NCBI GenBank assembly: GCA_021613375.1
Contig: CM038706.1
Location: 19,597,366-19,661,365 of the forward strand
Direction: 5' to 3'
Length of the DNA stretch: 64,000 nt
Origin: Megaleporinus macrocephalus
Lineage: Eukaryota > Chordata > Actinopteri > Characiformes > Anostomidae
Shown here: positions 42,901 through 56,597 of the stretch, piece by piece
Position numbering within the stretch: position 1 is the stretch's first letter
Layout of the letters: each line of letters opens with the position of its first letter
Notes under the pieces: generated by a model
What the model saw: the letters and a program-made list of their open reading frames with translations, nothing else
What the model was told of the DNA's origin: nothing
Databases searched by the model: none
Translations under genes and position numbers: made by a program

Positions 42901-45900
42901 GTACCGAAATCACCAAGGGATGTCAGCGAAAAGCAATGGAAGGAAAGAACAATATTTGAAAAAGAGATATATGGAATTCGAACAAGAGGTCCATTAGCAG
43001 ACATGGCCATATCAAAGTCCCACTTTGCTAGCACAGTAAATGAGCTTGAGTTTATGCCCCCAGATTCTTCTGAGATGATAAGAGAGAGCAATATGCCTGA
43101 TACCATCACTGTTATTTCTCCACCACAGCCACATGACCTCAGTGCAGTTTCTGCTATAGATGAAAAGGAGCCACATTTGGAAATAAAAACTTGTAAAATA
43201 CAGACAGATACAAATATTCATGACGTTCTGGATATAAGATCAGAATCAAAGTTTAAGTTACCAAATGTTGATAGTTCAAGATTTGTAACCCAAGAACCGG
43301 TCAAAATGACAAAAGTAGAACGAATTAAGACACATCTCCCAAAACGAGAAGACATTGAGATTCCAGGGATGGAAGATAAAGAATCAAAACCTAGTCATCA
43401 GACTCCTGGAATGAAGATACCAAAAATTGAGAAGATTATAAATATTACAAAGGAGAGAAAAATCCAGTCTCATCGAACAGATGAAGAGTTCAATGTTGAG
43501 GATGTTAAAGAAGCTGTTTCTAAATTCCCATCTTTCAAACTGCCTGAGGGGGACATTACAGGAGTGCTTGTGCAAAGAGAAATTACACTTATGGAAATGA
43601 AGTCAGATAAGACTACCCCGAGGGGATCTCCTCGTAAAATATCAGGCGCAAGTGCTGATAGCACTATAATAACTAAAAGCAAAATAGGTGAAGAAAAGTC
43701 ATCAACTTCTCATATTGTAAATATGGACACAGTAATCAAGATACCAAATGTTGAACCACCTTATGCTGATGAGCAAACAATAACCATGACCAAGATAGAC
43801 TACACAAAGCCAAAAGGTGAAACCCAGCAAACAAAAGTGGACAAGATACTTGTTACAGATGATGGCAAAATAGGAGATATAAAATTCAAACTCCCAAAGA
43901 GAGAGGATATTGAAATCCCAGGAATGGAATCCATAGAGGAATCACTTGTTCAAAACACAGATGTGAAAGTAATCAAAGAACCACATCGTGCCACAGAATT
44001 ACAAGGCAGTTCACTCTTAGTTGAACAATCAAGTGTACACAAAACAAAGAAATACAGTGACAAAAAGGGGCAAGAAAAGAAATCAAAGAAACCCAAAATA
44101 AGCATGCCAAGCTTGGGGATTACCAAACCTGACATTCAATTCCCAGACTTTGGAATTGAATTACCAAAGAAGAATGTGCCCTCTAAAAAGGATACTGGAG
44201 AAATAAAGGAGACTAAAGTGGAAGTAGATGTTCCAGATATTAATAGATCAATGCCAGAGTCCAAAGTTGAACAAAAAGGCGTGGAAATATCCATACTTGA
44301 CCAGTCGGGAAAAGTGAAGAGTGGAGCACCCACAAGCTTGAAAAAATATTCTGACACAGGAGATCAGAAAACAACGGATTACATTATAACAGCTGTTGAT
44401 AGTAAAACTAAACTTATGAATGTAACAGAATTTGATGATTTGACTATTACAGCTCCGAAAGCCACAGTAGACATTTCAGTGTTGGATGTACAGGAAACAA
44501 AATTAAAACTATTGGCCGAGTCACCCTCAGCTGACATAAAACGTGCTGCTGAGGACAAAGAAGGGCTTTCTGTTAATGTGAATACAAAGACTCAGGATAA
44601 TAAATTTGAAGGTCAAGGGAGAAAGTTTAAATTGCCCAAATTTGAAATCAGTTTGCCGGAGGTAAAAGCACCAAAAATTACTGCATCCAAGAAAGAGGTG
44701 GATATTTCAAGAGACAGAAAGACAGACATTCCAGCAGCGCATGGTGAAATGCCACATGTACAAACTGAAAAAGAGGCAGAACACGATTCTAAAAGTCTTG
44801 AAATGAAAATACAGAGACCAACCTTTCATTTCCCCAAGTTTGGATTTTCCAAATCAGAGAGTAAGGAAAAGGAAGCTAATGTGAGTCTTCCAGGAACTGA
44901 CGTTTCTATACCAGAGGGCAGTATTGATGGAGCAGACATTACAGCTTCAGTGTGTGATGCTAGACAAAAGGAGGAATCAAAGTTTATCTCTCCTACAAAA
45001 TTTAAACTCCCTTCATTCAGTGTCTCTAAATCAGGAGCTACAACTCAAATGGACATTTCTGCTGTGGAGGTCCATGTTAAAGGATCTGAGCAAGAATTAA
45101 AACTGAAATCCAAACCATCACTTGATGCAGAATTAAAACTACCAGCTGAGCCTCCATCAGTACCTGAAAAGGGTGTCTCTGAGGAAGTGCTCAGTGTTGA
45201 TATAAAGGCTCAGGACATTCAAACTGAAGGTCAAGGAAGTAAGTTCAAATTGCCAAAATTTGCAGAAACTGGCGAAAAGGATGAAACAAAGTTTACAAAG
45301 TTTAAACTTCCTTCAATCACACTCCCAAAATTTGGAACAAAAGATCCAAATGAGGTAAAGGATATCTCTGCAATGGATGTGCAAGCTAAAGGAACAAAGA
45401 TAAGTCTGACAGATAGAGAGTTAACATTGTCAGTTGAACCACCATCAGCTGATATGAAGAAGCCTGATATAGAACTGCAGGATAAATCTCTCCATGTGGA
45501 CATTAATGCTCAAGACATTCAAACTGAGGGGCCAAAATTTAAATTTCCTTCAATATCAATTCCAAAATTCGAAGCCAAAGCTGCAGAAATCTCAGCTGTG
45601 GACATACAAGTCAAAGGACCTGAGAAAAGTCTGCCAAAAGCAGAGTTAGAAATATTACATGAACAAATAAAATCTGATATTAAAGGGGCTGAAATTGACA
45701 AACAGGAAAAATCTCTCAGTGTGGATGCTCGGGATATCCAAATACAAATACAAGAGAGTAAGTCTGAACTGCCAAAATTTGCAGTCAGCCTTCCTGAGGT
45801 AAAAGGGCCAAAAACAGCTTTAAGTGCAGAGAAGACAGAGATTGATATTACTTTCCCAGAAGGAAAGATAGAAGTGCTTCCACCCGAAGTGCTACAAGCA

Positions 45901-48900
45901 AACACAAAAGTGAAAGCAGACCTACGTGAAATAGATTCTAAAGGTGTTGATTTGAATACAGCTCAAACAAGCTTTTCATTTCCCAAATTTGGATTTTCCA
46001 AATCTGAAATAAAGGCCCCAGAAGCTGAAGTAAGTCTTACAAATGTTGAAGTGTCTTTACCAGAAAGAAGTGTAGACTTGGATGAAGCAACTACAGAATT
46101 TACAGTATCAGTGGGTGATATTGACCCAAAAGAAACAAAGTTTGGCTATCCAGCAAAGTTTAAACTTCCCTCAATTACACTCCCAAAATTTGGTGCTAAA
46201 CCTCCAAAGGGGGCTGTGGACATCTCTGCTGGAGACACACAAATTAAAGCACCTGAAGTAAGTGTAGAAACAGAGGTAAAATTGTCAGGTGAACCACTGA
46301 CAGTGGATATAAAGGGGCCTGGGGTGGAACAAGAGAAGTCTGTAAATGTGGATATGAAGGCTCAAGACATTCAAACTGAAGAGCAAGGGAGTAAGTTCAA
46401 ATTACCAAAATTTGGAATCAACCTTCCTGAAGTAAAAGGACCAAAGATAGATTCAAGAGTACCCAAAACAGAGATTGACATTTCTCTGCCAGAGGGAAAG
46501 ATGGAGGTTCATCCACCTGATGTTGAAGTTACAGAAGGAGCATCTAAAATGAAATTTGACAAACCAGATATAGATTCTAAAGATCTTGATGTGAAAACAA
46601 AGGGACCAAGTTTTTCATTCCCCAAATTTGGATTTTCTAAATCTGAAATGAAGGCTCCAGAAGTTGATGCAAGTCTTCCAGTTGTTGATGTTTCATTACC
46701 AGAAGGAAATGTAGACCTGGACGGAGCAAACACAGATGTTACATTATCAGCAGGTGACACTGGACAAAAGGATGAAACGAAGTTTGGTTCTCCAACAAAG
46801 TTTAAACTTCCTTCAATCACACTCCCAAAACTTGGAGCTAAAGCTCTAAAGGGGGCTGTAGAGATCTCTGCTGTGGATGTGCAGGCTAAAGGACCGGAAA
46901 TAAATCTACCAGATACAGAGGTGAAATTGTCAGCCGAGCCATTATCAATTGAAATGAAGGGAGAAATGAAAACTGAGATAAAGGCTCTCGATGCTGATTT
47001 AAGCGTTCCAATTGCTGATGTGTCAGTTGCAAAAGGAAATGTAGACCTGGACGGACCAAAAACAGACATTAAATTATCAATGACTGAGAGTGAACGAAAA
47101 GATGAAACAAAGTTTGGCTCTCCAACAAAGTTTAAACTTCCATCAATTTCACTCCCAAAAATTGGAGTTAAACTTCCAAAAACTGCTGTAGAAATCTCTG
47201 CCACGGATGTGCAGTCTAAAGGACCTGAAATAAGTTTACCAGAAGCAGGGTTAGAATTGCCAGCCGTGCCACCATCAGTTGATGTGAAGGGACCTGAGGT
47301 AGAAAGAGAGATATCTCTCAATGTTGATGTGGAGGCTCAAGATTTTGAAGGGCAAGAAAGTAAGTTCAAATTGCCAAAATTTGGGATCAGCCTTCCGGAG
47401 GTAAAAGGACCAAAAATAGGTTCAGTAGGTTCTAGTCCAGCAAAGACAGCAACTGTACCAGAGGGCCAGATAGAAGTGCATTTACCTGACACCGAAATAC
47501 CAGAAGCACCAGATGTGGATTCTAAAGGTCTTGATGTAAAAACAAAGCGACATAGCTTTTCTTTTCCAAAATTTGGATTTTCTAAATCAGAAGTAAAGGC
47601 CCCAGAAGCTGATGCAAGTCTTCCACATGTTGATGTGTCATTAGCAGAAGGAAGTGTAGACCTAGAAGGACCAAATACAGAAATTACAGCAACAGTTGGA
47701 GAGACTGGACAAAAGGAAAAAACTAAATTTGGCTCCCCAACAAAGTTTAAACTTCCCTCAATCTCACTCCCCAAACTTGGAGCTAAAGCTCCTAAGGTAT
47801 CAGGAGAAATCACCACTGTAAATATACAGGCTGAAGAGCCAGAAATAAGTCTACCAGAAGCAGAATTAAAATTCTCTACCAAGCCTCTGTCAGTTGATAT
47901 AAAGCAGCCTGAACTAGAAAAAGACGAAAAATCTCTTAGCGTGGACATGAAGTCTCAGGACATTCAAATTGAAGACCAAGGAAAAAAGTTTAAATTGCCA
48001 ACATTTGGGATCAGTATTCCTGAAGTAAAGGGACCAAAAATAGATCCAAGTGCAGCCAAAACAGAGATTGACATTTCCCTAGCAGAGGGAAAAAAGGAGG
48101 TACATTTAACTGATGTCGAAATGCCAATAGGTGCAATCGAAGCTAAAGCAAATGTGCCAGAAATCGATTCTAAGGGTCTTAATGTGAAAACAAAGCGACC
48201 AAGCTTTTCATTTCCAAAATTTGGATTTTCTAAATCTGAAATAAAGACAGCAGAAGCTGATGTAGATCTTCCAAATGTTGATGTTTCTTTACCAGAAGTA
48301 AATGTAGACCTGAAAGGACCAAACACAGAAATTCCAGTATCAGTAGGTGATGACGAAAAAAATGTTGAAACAAAATTTGGTTCTCCAACAAAGTTTAAAC
48401 TTCCAACAATCTCACTCCCAAAATTTGGTGCTAAAACTCCAAAAGGGACTGGAGAAATCTCTACTGTGGATGTCCAAGCTAAAGGACATGACATAAGTTT
48501 ACCAGAAGCAGAGTTCAAATTGTCTGCTGAGCCACTGTTGGTTGATATAAAGGGACCCCATGTAGAACTAGAGGGGAAGGCTAAAAACATTCAAACTGAA
48601 GAGCAAGGCAGCAAATTCAAATTGCCAAAATTTGGGATCAGCCTTCCTGAAGTAAAAGGACCAAAAATAAGTGCTGCCAAAACAGAGATTGATGTTCCTC
48701 TACCAGAGGGAAAGATGGAGTTGCATCCACCTGACACTAAACTGCCAGAAGGAACATTTGAAGTGAAAGCGGATATACCAGATATAGATTCTAAAGGTCT
48801 TGATGTGAAAACTAAGGGACCAAGCTTTACATTTCCCAAATTTGGATTTTCTAAATCTGAATTGAAGGCACCAGAAGCTGATGCAAGTCTACCTGTTGTT

Positions 48901-51900
48901 GATGTTTCATTACCAGAAGGAAATGTACATTTGAAAGGTCCAAAAACAGACATTACAGTATCAGTGGGTGATACTGAACAAAAGGATGAAACGAAGTTTG
49001 GTTCTCCAACAAAGTTTAAACTTCCATCAATCTCATTCCCGAAATTTGGTGCTAAAGCCCCAAAGGGAAAAGTAGACATTCCTGCTGTTGATGTACAAGC
49101 TAAAGGCCCAGAAATAATTCGACCAGGTGCAGAGATAACGTTGTCGGCTGAGGTACCATCAGTGAATAAACAGGGGCCTGATGTAGAGAAAAAGGCGGAA
49201 TCTCTTAGGGTGGATGTAAACACCCAAGACATTCAAATTCAAGAGCAAGGAAGTAAGTTCAAATTACCAAAATTTGGGATCAACCTTCCTGAAGTAAAAG
49301 GACCAAAAGTAGATTTAAATGCAGGCAAGACAGAGATTGACATTTCTCTACCACAGGGAGAGATTAACGTGCATCCACCTGACCCTAAACTGCCGGAACA
49401 AGCATTTGAAGTGAAAGCTGATATACCAGAAATAGATTCTAAAGGTCTTGATGTGAAAATTAAGGGACCAAGCTTTACATTTCCCAAAATTGAATTTTCT
49501 AAATCTGAAATGAAGGCTCCAGAAGTTGATGCAAGTCTTCCAGTTGTTGATGTTTCAATACCAGAAGGAAACATAGACTTGAAAGGACCAAATGCAGACA
49601 TTACAGTATCAATGGGTGATACTGGACAAAAGGATGAAACAAAGTTTGGTTCTCCAACAAAGTTTAAACTTCCGTCAATCTCACTCCCAAAGTTTGGAAT
49701 CAAAGGTCCAAAGGGTGCTGTAGAAATGTCTACCGTGGATATTCAAGCTAAAGGACATGACATAGCTTTACCAGAAGCAGAGTTTAAATTGTCAGCTGAG
49801 CCTCTGTCAGTGGATATAAAGGGACCTGATGTCGAACTAGAAAAGTCTCTCAGTGTTGATATGAAGGCTAAAGATATACACATTGAAGAGCAAGGGAGTA
49901 AGTTCAAATTACCGAAATTTGGGATCAGCCTTCCTGAAGTAAAAGGACCAAAAATAGATACAAGTGCAACCAAGACAGAGATTGATGTTTCTCTACCAGA
50001 GGGAAAGATGGAGATGGTGTCACCTGACATTAAACTGCCAGAAGGAGCCATGAGAGTGGAAACTGATATACCAGAAATAGATTCTAAAGGTCTTGATGTG
50101 AAAACAAAGGGACCAAGCTTTTCATTTCCCAAATTTGGATTTTCTAAATCTGAAATGACGGCTCCAGAAGTTGATGCAAGCCTTCCAGTTGTTGATGTTT
50201 CATTACCAGAAGGAAAGGTAGACCTGGAAGGACCAAGCACAGATGTTACATTATCAGCAGGTGACACTGGACAAAAGGATGAATCGAAGTTTGGCTCACC
50301 AACAAAGTTTAAGCTTCCAACAATCACACTCCCAAAATTTGGTGCTAAAGCTCCCAAAGGAAAAATTGACATGCCTTCTGTGGATGTGCATGCTAAAGGA
50401 CCGGAAATGAGTCTACCAGAAGCAGAGTTAAAACTGTCTGCAGAGTTACCATCCGTTGATGAAAAAGGGTCTGATGTAGAAAAAGTGGAAAAAGCTCTCA
50501 AGGTGGATATGAAGGCCCAAAACATTGAAAGTGAAAAGCAAGGGAGTAAGTTTAAATTACCAAAATTTGGGATCAGCCTTCCTGAAGTAAAAGGGCCAAA
50601 AATAGATTCAAGTGCTGCCAAAACAGAGATTGACATTTCTCTACCAAAGGGAAAGATTGAGGTGCATCCTCCTGACACTAAACTGCCAGAAAACATCATC
50701 AAAGTGAAACCTGACGTACCAGAAACAGATTCTCAAAGTCTTGATGTGAAAATTAAGGGACCAAGCTTTTCATTTCCCAAATTTGGATTTTCTAAATCTG
50801 AAATGAAGGCTCCAGAAATTGATGCAAGTCTTCCAGTTGTTGATGTTACACTACCAGAAGGAAAGGTAGACCTGGACGGAGCAAACACAGACATTACATT
50901 ATCAGCGGGTGATACTGGACAAAAGGATAAAACAAAGTTTGGCTCACCAACCAAGTTTAAACTTCCAACAATCTCACTTCCAAAATTTGGAGTTAAACCT
51001 CCAAAGGGGGCTGTAGAAATCTCTACTGCAGATGTTTCAGGGAAAGGCCATGACATAAGTCTACCAGAAGCAGAGTTAAAATTGTCTGCTGAGCCACTGT
51101 CAGTTGAGGTAAAGGGGCCTGAACTAGAAAAGTCTCTCAGTGTTGATATGAAGGCTAAAGATATACACATTGAAGAGCAAGGGAGTAAGTTCAAATTACC
51201 GAAATTTGGGATCAGCCTTCCTGAAGTAAAAGGACCAAAAATAGATACAAGTGCAACCAAGACAGAGATTGATGTTTCTCTACCAGAGGGAAAGATGGAG
51301 ATGGTGTCATCGGACATTAAACTGCCAGAAGGAGCCATGAGAGTGGAAACTGATATACCAGAAATAGATTCTAAAGATCTTAATGTGAAAACAAAGGGAC
51401 CAAGCTTTACATTTCCCAAATTTGGATTTTCTAAATCTGAAATGAAGGCACCAGAAGCTGATGCAAGTCTTCCAGTTGTTGATGTTTCACTACCAGAAGG
51501 AAATGTAAATTTGGAAGGTCCAAAAACAGACATTACAGTATCAATGGGTGATACTGAACAAAAGGATGAAACAAAGTTTGGTTCTCCAACAAAGTTTAAA
51601 CTTCCTTCAATCTCATTCCCAAAATTTGGTGCTAAAGCTCCAAAAGGGGCTGTAGAAATCTCTACTGCGGATATCCAAGGTGAAGGACATGACGTAAGTC
51701 TACCAGAAGCAAAGTTAAAACTGTCAGCTGAGCCTCTGTCAGTTGATATAAAGGGACCTGATGTTGAACTAGAAAAGTCTCTCAGTGTTGATATGAAGGC
51801 TAAAGACATTCAAACTGAAGAGCAAGGAAGTAAGTTCAAATTACCAAAATTTGGGATCAGCCTTCCTGAAGTAAAAGGACCAAAAATAGATTTAAGTGCA

Positions 51901-54900
51901 GGCAAGACAGAGGTTGATGTTTCTCTACCACAGGGAAAGATGGTGGTGTCTCAACCTGGTACTAAACTGGCAGAGGGAATGATTGAAGTGAAAGCTGATA
52001 TACCAGAAATGGATTCTGAAGGTCTTGATGTGAAAATTAAGGGACCAAGCTTTACATTTCCCAAAATTGAATTTTCTAAATCTGAAATGAAGGCTCCAGA
52101 AGTTGATGCAAGTCTTCCAGTTGTTGATGTTTCATTACCAGAGGGAAATTTAGACTTGAAAGGACCAAATGCAGACATTACAGTATCAATGGGTGATACT
52201 GAACAAAAGGATGAAACAAAGTTTGGTTCTCCAACAAAGTTTAAACTTCCGTCAATCTCACTCCCAAAGTTTGGAATCAAAGGTCCAAAGGGTGCTGTAG
52301 AAATGTCTACCGTGGATATTCAAGCTAAAGGACATGACATAGCTTTACCAGAAGCAGAGTTTAAATTGTCAGCTGAGCCTCTGTCAGTGGATATAAAGGG
52401 ACCTGATGTCGAACTAGAAAAGTCTCTCAGTGTTGATATGAAGGCTAAAGATATACACATTGAAGAGCAAGGGAGTAAGTTCAAATTACCGAAATTTGGG
52501 ATCAGCCTTCCTGAAATAAAAGGACCAAAAATAGATACAAGTGCAACCAAGACAGAGATTGATGTTTCTCTACCAGAGGGAAAGATGGAGATGGTGTCAC
52601 CTGACATTAAACTGCCAGAAGGAGCCATGAGAGTGGAAACTGATATACCAGAAATAGATTCTAAAGGTCTTGATGTGAAAACAAAGGGACCAAGCTTTTC
52701 ATTTCCCAAATTTGGATTTTCTAAATCTGAAATGAAGGCTCCAGAAGTTGATTCAAGTGTTCCAGTTGTTGATGTTTCATTACCAGAAGGAAATGTACAC
52801 CTGGAAGGACCAAGCACAGATGTTACATTATCAGCAGATGACACTGGACAAAAGGATAAAACAAAGTTTGGCTCCCCAACAAAGTTTAAACTTCCAACAA
52901 TCACACTCCCAAAATTTGGTGCTAAAGCTCCAAAGGGGAAAATAGATATTCCTGTTGTGGACGTACAAGTCAAAGGACATGATATGCCAGATACAGAGTT
53001 GGAATTATCAACTGAGCCTGTACCAGCTGGTTTAAAAGTGTATGATATCAACAAAGAGGAGACATCTCTTAATGTTCAAATGAAAGCTCAGAACATCCCA
53101 ACTGAAGAACAAGGGATTACATTCAAATTGCCAAAATTTGGGATCAGCCTTCCTGAAGTAAAAGGACCAAAAACAGCATCAATTGAGACCAAGAAAGAGA
53201 CTGACATTGCTCTACCGGAGGGAAAGATGGAAGTGCATCCATCTGATGTTGAACTGCCAGAAGGAGTAATCAAAGTGAAAGCTGACATACCAGAAATAGA
53301 TTCTAAAGGTCTTGAAGTGAAAACTAAGCGAACAGGCTTTTCATTTCCCAAATTTGGATTTTCTAAATCACAAACTAAGGTTTCTGAAACTGATGTACAT
53401 CTCCAAAATGTTGTAGTATCGGTACCAGAAGGAAGTGTACACTTGGAAGGACCAAATGCAGACACTGCAGCATCAGTAAGTGATAGAGAACAAAAAGATG
53501 AAGCAAAGTTTGGCTCTCCAACAAAGTTTAAACTTCCTTCAATCTCACTCCCAAAATTTGGTGCTAAAGGTCCAAAGGGGGCTGTAGAAATCTCTACTGC
53601 AGATGTCCAAGATAAAGGACATGACGTAAGTCTACCAGAAGCAGAGTTAAAACTCCCAGGTGGGGCTCTGTCAGTTGAGTTGAAAGAGTCGGATACAGAC
53701 AAAAAGCAAAAAAATCCCAGTGTGGATCTGAAGGCTCAGGACGTACAACCTGAAGGGCAAGGGACAACGTTCAAGTTGCCAAAATTTGGGATCAGCCTTC
53801 CTGAGGTAAAAGGAACAAAAGATGCAAATGCATCCAAGATGAAGTTTGACATTTCTTTACCATCAGGAAAGATGGAGGTGCATCCACCTGACACTAAACT
53901 GCCAGAAAAAGACATCAAATTGAAAGCTGATATACCAGAAATAGAGTCCAAAGGTCTTGATGTGATGTCCTTTTCCCTTAAGATCAAAACACCATCAGTT
54001 GAAGCAAGTGAAAGTAAAGCTGTAGCTGCTGGAAGTAAATTACAAATCAAACCCCCTGAGGCTGATGTTAGTCTCCAGAAGACAGATTCTTCTGTACAAG
54101 AAGGAACTACACAACCCATGGACATACAATCTCAAGAGACAAAATACAAAGATGGTGCTGCTGTCACAGGCTCTCCAATTAAGTTCAAGCTGCCTACTTT
54201 CAAAATGCCCTCATTTGGAAAGACCTCAGAAACCAGTGCAGAAATATCAACACCTGAAAAAGATATTGCATTAGTTGCTAGCGACAAACATGTAAAATTA
54301 CAAGACTCCCAGTCTGAAATTGAAACTAAAGACACAATTCAAAAACCTCCAGAAACAGTTGTTAAGAAAGAAGAAGAAAAAGGCTCACCAAGTAGATTCA
54401 AACTTCCTACAATCAAAATGTCAAAGATCAGTCTTTCAAAAACAAAATCTCAAGACGGAGACAATGATACAAACAAGAGCGTTAATGTTCCAGAGGCCAT
54501 TTTAGAACCCAAACATAAGAAAGACACAAAGGGTCAGGAGAAATCATCCAAGTTTACAATACCAACACTTGATGACGTTCTCAGGGGCTTTGATGTTGAA
54601 TTTAATGTGCCCGCATTAGACGAGACCGAAGGAGCAAAACCAGAAACAGCTCCTGTGAAGCTGGGACCTAATGTGCCTTCAAAAGAAGGTGATAAGATGG
54701 CAGATTCAGAAGCAGGCCTTGAAAACATTGAAAAGCAGACTGTGGTCCAGACTGATCAGAAACTAGAGGATGAGGAAACAAAACCTGAAAAGGGTAGCTG
54801 GTTCAGATTTCCCAAGTTTTCATCTCCAACCAAAACAGCAAAAGTAGTTGAAAAATCTTCTCAACCACCAATGGAAACTGAAGAGAGATCTGTGCCTGAG

Positions 54901-55683
54901 AACAAGGAAAAGGAGCCTGAGCTGAATTCCACAAAAGAGATTGAAGTGGACAGTGCCAGCCCAACACTCTCACTGAGATCATCTGATGCATTTGCTGATG
55001 TAAGTTCTGCACAAACAACCGAACAATTTGGCCTGTCACTAGAATCTCCTACTAAAGTCAAAGTGAAATATTCTGAATCTACTGCAACTGTCGAGATCAG
55101 TGACTTACATGGCGATGTTATTACTTCAACAGCCAGGAGTGAACTAATATCCATGGAGCCCCACCAGCCGGAGAAAGTGAATATTCCAAGCTCTTCTGAA
55201 ATGTCTTCTGCTTCAGTAGATACTCTGAGACAGATGTCAGGAGAAATTCACGTAATTGTGTCAAATGTACAAACTGTACCAGGCACACAACGCACCACGA
55301 TTCTCACTAATGTAGATACACGAGATATCCCATCCTTGGCGTTAGAAGGAGTAGCAATGCAGTCTGACTCTGTGGTGTCAGTTAAAAGCACCAGACTGCA
55401 AAAAGAGGAACACACTGTGGTGGAGAGGCATATCGTAAAAGAAATGTTTGGGGATGATAAGGAGAAAGTATTTGTGACTACTAGAATGCAGGTTTTTGAG
55501 GGAGACTCTGTGGAGCCTATCTCTGATGAAACTGCCTCCTCAATTCAAAAGCTAAGACACACGGTACACACTGAGAAAATGAAATTCTTTGAGAGTGCAG
55601 AATCGAACGAACAAAATTTGACGAGCAATGAGAAATCTTTAAGGCATATAGATTCTTCCACAGAAGAGAACGGGGGCAAATGA
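32148..55683 (+). CDS. ahnak2: AHNAK2 giant PDZ/repeat scaffold protein, complete coding region
   Basis: Seven coding exons: 32148-32199, 40393-40442, 40637-40723, 40850-40960, 41281-41434, 41735-41892 and 41980-55683. All phases agree and give 4,771 residues ending at TGA. The first exon (ATG in a gccaccATG context) reads [16 protein letters not shown], matching the AHNAK2 start [16 protein letters not shown] in exon 3 and the PDZ domain (about residues 110-190, with [14 protein letters not shown] and [20 protein letters not shown]) also fit AHNAK2 better than AHNAK. After it come a basic linker (ISWPKF, RSHSTSE), a divergent stretch, about 13 repeats of about 214 residues (about 1150-4200) and a unique Ser/Glu/Thr-rich tail. 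AHNAK proteins are membrane-associated scaffolds linked to calcium channels, costameres and the cytoskeleton. Intron 1 is 8.2 kb. Human AHNAK2 is longer with shorter repeats, so the arrays differ by lineage. Confidence 0.92.
33925..34013. repeat. (ATT)n(GTT)n(GAT)n compound microsatellite
   Basis: About a dozen ATT units pass directly into about ten GTT units and then GAT units interrupted by GTT or GGT. It is in ahnak2 intron 1. Confidence 0.9.
37213..37813. mobile_element. Candidate Tc1/mariner-type non-autonomous element
   Basis: The left end TACATTATTGTGCAAAAGTC and the reverse complement of the right end, TACAGTACTGTGCAAGTC, are imperfect inverted repeats beginning at TA, a form known from common fish elements with TGTGCAAAAGTC ends. 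About 600 bp with no coding content. It is in ahnak2 intron 1. Confidence 0.55.
38344..38553. mobile_element. Small inverted-end element (family shared with 18188-18344)
   Basis: The left end GGTCACCAACCCTCTGTCTG is followed by GAGATCTGCTTTCC. The right end, reverse complemented, is CCTGGTCCTGGAGATCTACC followed by TTCC. About 210 bp, noncoding, in ahnak2 intron 1. Confidence 0.6.
41281..41892 (+). other. ahnak2: ahnak2 PDZ-domain exon pair
   Basis: Exons 41281-41434 and 41735-41892 split one PDZ domain inside the glycine codon of the REGDQ-equivalent turn (KEG/GDQ). The carboxylate-binding loop region reads [14 protein letters not shown] in place of the usual GLGF. A conserved [17 protein letters not shown] helix and strand follow. 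In AHNAK family proteins this domain mediates dimerisation and partner binding. Confidence 0.85.
44800..53960 (+). repeat. ahnak2 coding repeat array, about 13 units of about 640 bp
   Basis: Each unit has the order [133 protein letters not shown] boxes begin near 44830, 45985, 46620, 47573, 48226, 48837, 49486, 50132, 50778, 51418, 52065, 52712 and 53348. A partial extra unit without this box sits at about 46990-47330. Units at 49.5-52.7 kb are the most alike, and the flanking ones are more diverged. Confidence 0.93.
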
Positions 55684-55871
55684 ACTTATGTCACTTAGCT
55701 GACACTTTAGTAAAATGTGATTCATGGCTGTGCTTTAAAATCAGAACTACTGATATTCTTTTGACTGCATTATATTCTGTGTACAACTAGATATGTGGGC
55801 CCATAATATAAAGAAGGGCCGGCTATGACACTCATTTAACAAAATAACAAAACAAAATATGACTAGATAAT

Positions 55872-55877
55872 AATAAA
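55872..55877 (+). other. Polyadenylation signal AATAAA, ahnak2 proximal
   Basis: First AATAAA after the ahnak2 stop, about 190 bp downstream. Its use would keep the foldback element out of the mRNA. Confidence 0.5.
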
Positions 55878-56022
55878 TGAATCGCTAAAGGAAAATTAGT
55901 TTAACCTAGTTGAGTATTCAACAGCAAAATATGTAGTCTTCTTTGTGGAAACAGTTTACAGTGCTGTCATATACATGAAACACATTTAAAGATGTTCGTA
56001 AAGCTATTAACAAGTATTAACT

Positions 56023-56597
56023 GTAACACTTTACTATAGAGCAGTGTTCATAAGGCTACATCATGACGACTAAAGTAAAGCTACTTAAAAATATATAGGT
56101 TTATGCCAATAGTCATCGATCATCAAATCTTTTATGTCAGGTTGACATAACACCAGGTCAGGTGACTTAAAGTGTTTCTGACATCAGGTTGTGTCATGAC
56201 ACTATATTTGGGGGAATGACATTGCATGTTATAGCATCTGACCTTGTAGCTTAGAGAATATCACAGTGACAAATTGCTGATCACATAGCTTCTCATAAAT
56301 CGTATACATTGTTAAATGAAACTTACTGGAACTGAGAGCCAAAGACGCCCACTCTCACTTTTGTTCAGCCAACATGACTCGTCACTGGCACATGCACTAA
56401 GATACAGTGTTACTACAGAAAGTGTCAAGACACAACCTGATGTCAGAAATAACAGAAGTGTCACCTGACACAGATTTTATGTCAGTCTGACATGAAAGCT
56501 GACAAATGAAATATAAAAAAGTATTTATGTGGTTCTTTGTCAGGGGTAAGTAAGTGTCATGCAACCTTACAAACACTGCCTTACAGTCAAGTGTTAC
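56023..56597. mobile_element. Foldback (long inverted-repeat) element
   Basis: The two halves are inverted copies around about 56310. GTAACACTT at 56023 pairs with AAGTGTTAC ending at 56597. GCAGTGTTCATAAGGCTACA pairs with the complement of GCAGTGTTTGTAAGGTTGCA. GACATCAGGTTGTGTCATGA (from about 56189) pairs with TCAAGACACAACCTGATGTC (from 56424). The arms are at least 200 bp with moderate divergence. The interior is noncoding. It belongs to a MITE type frequent in fish. Confidence 0.8.

Noticed and set aside
45231..54125. Many long minus-strand open frames (100-358 codons) opposite the ahnak2 repeats
   Set aside because: They follow the repeat period and arise from the codon choice of the Ser/Pro/Lys/Glu-rich sense frame; their amino-acid pattern simply mirrors it, and there are no start or splice contexts of their own.
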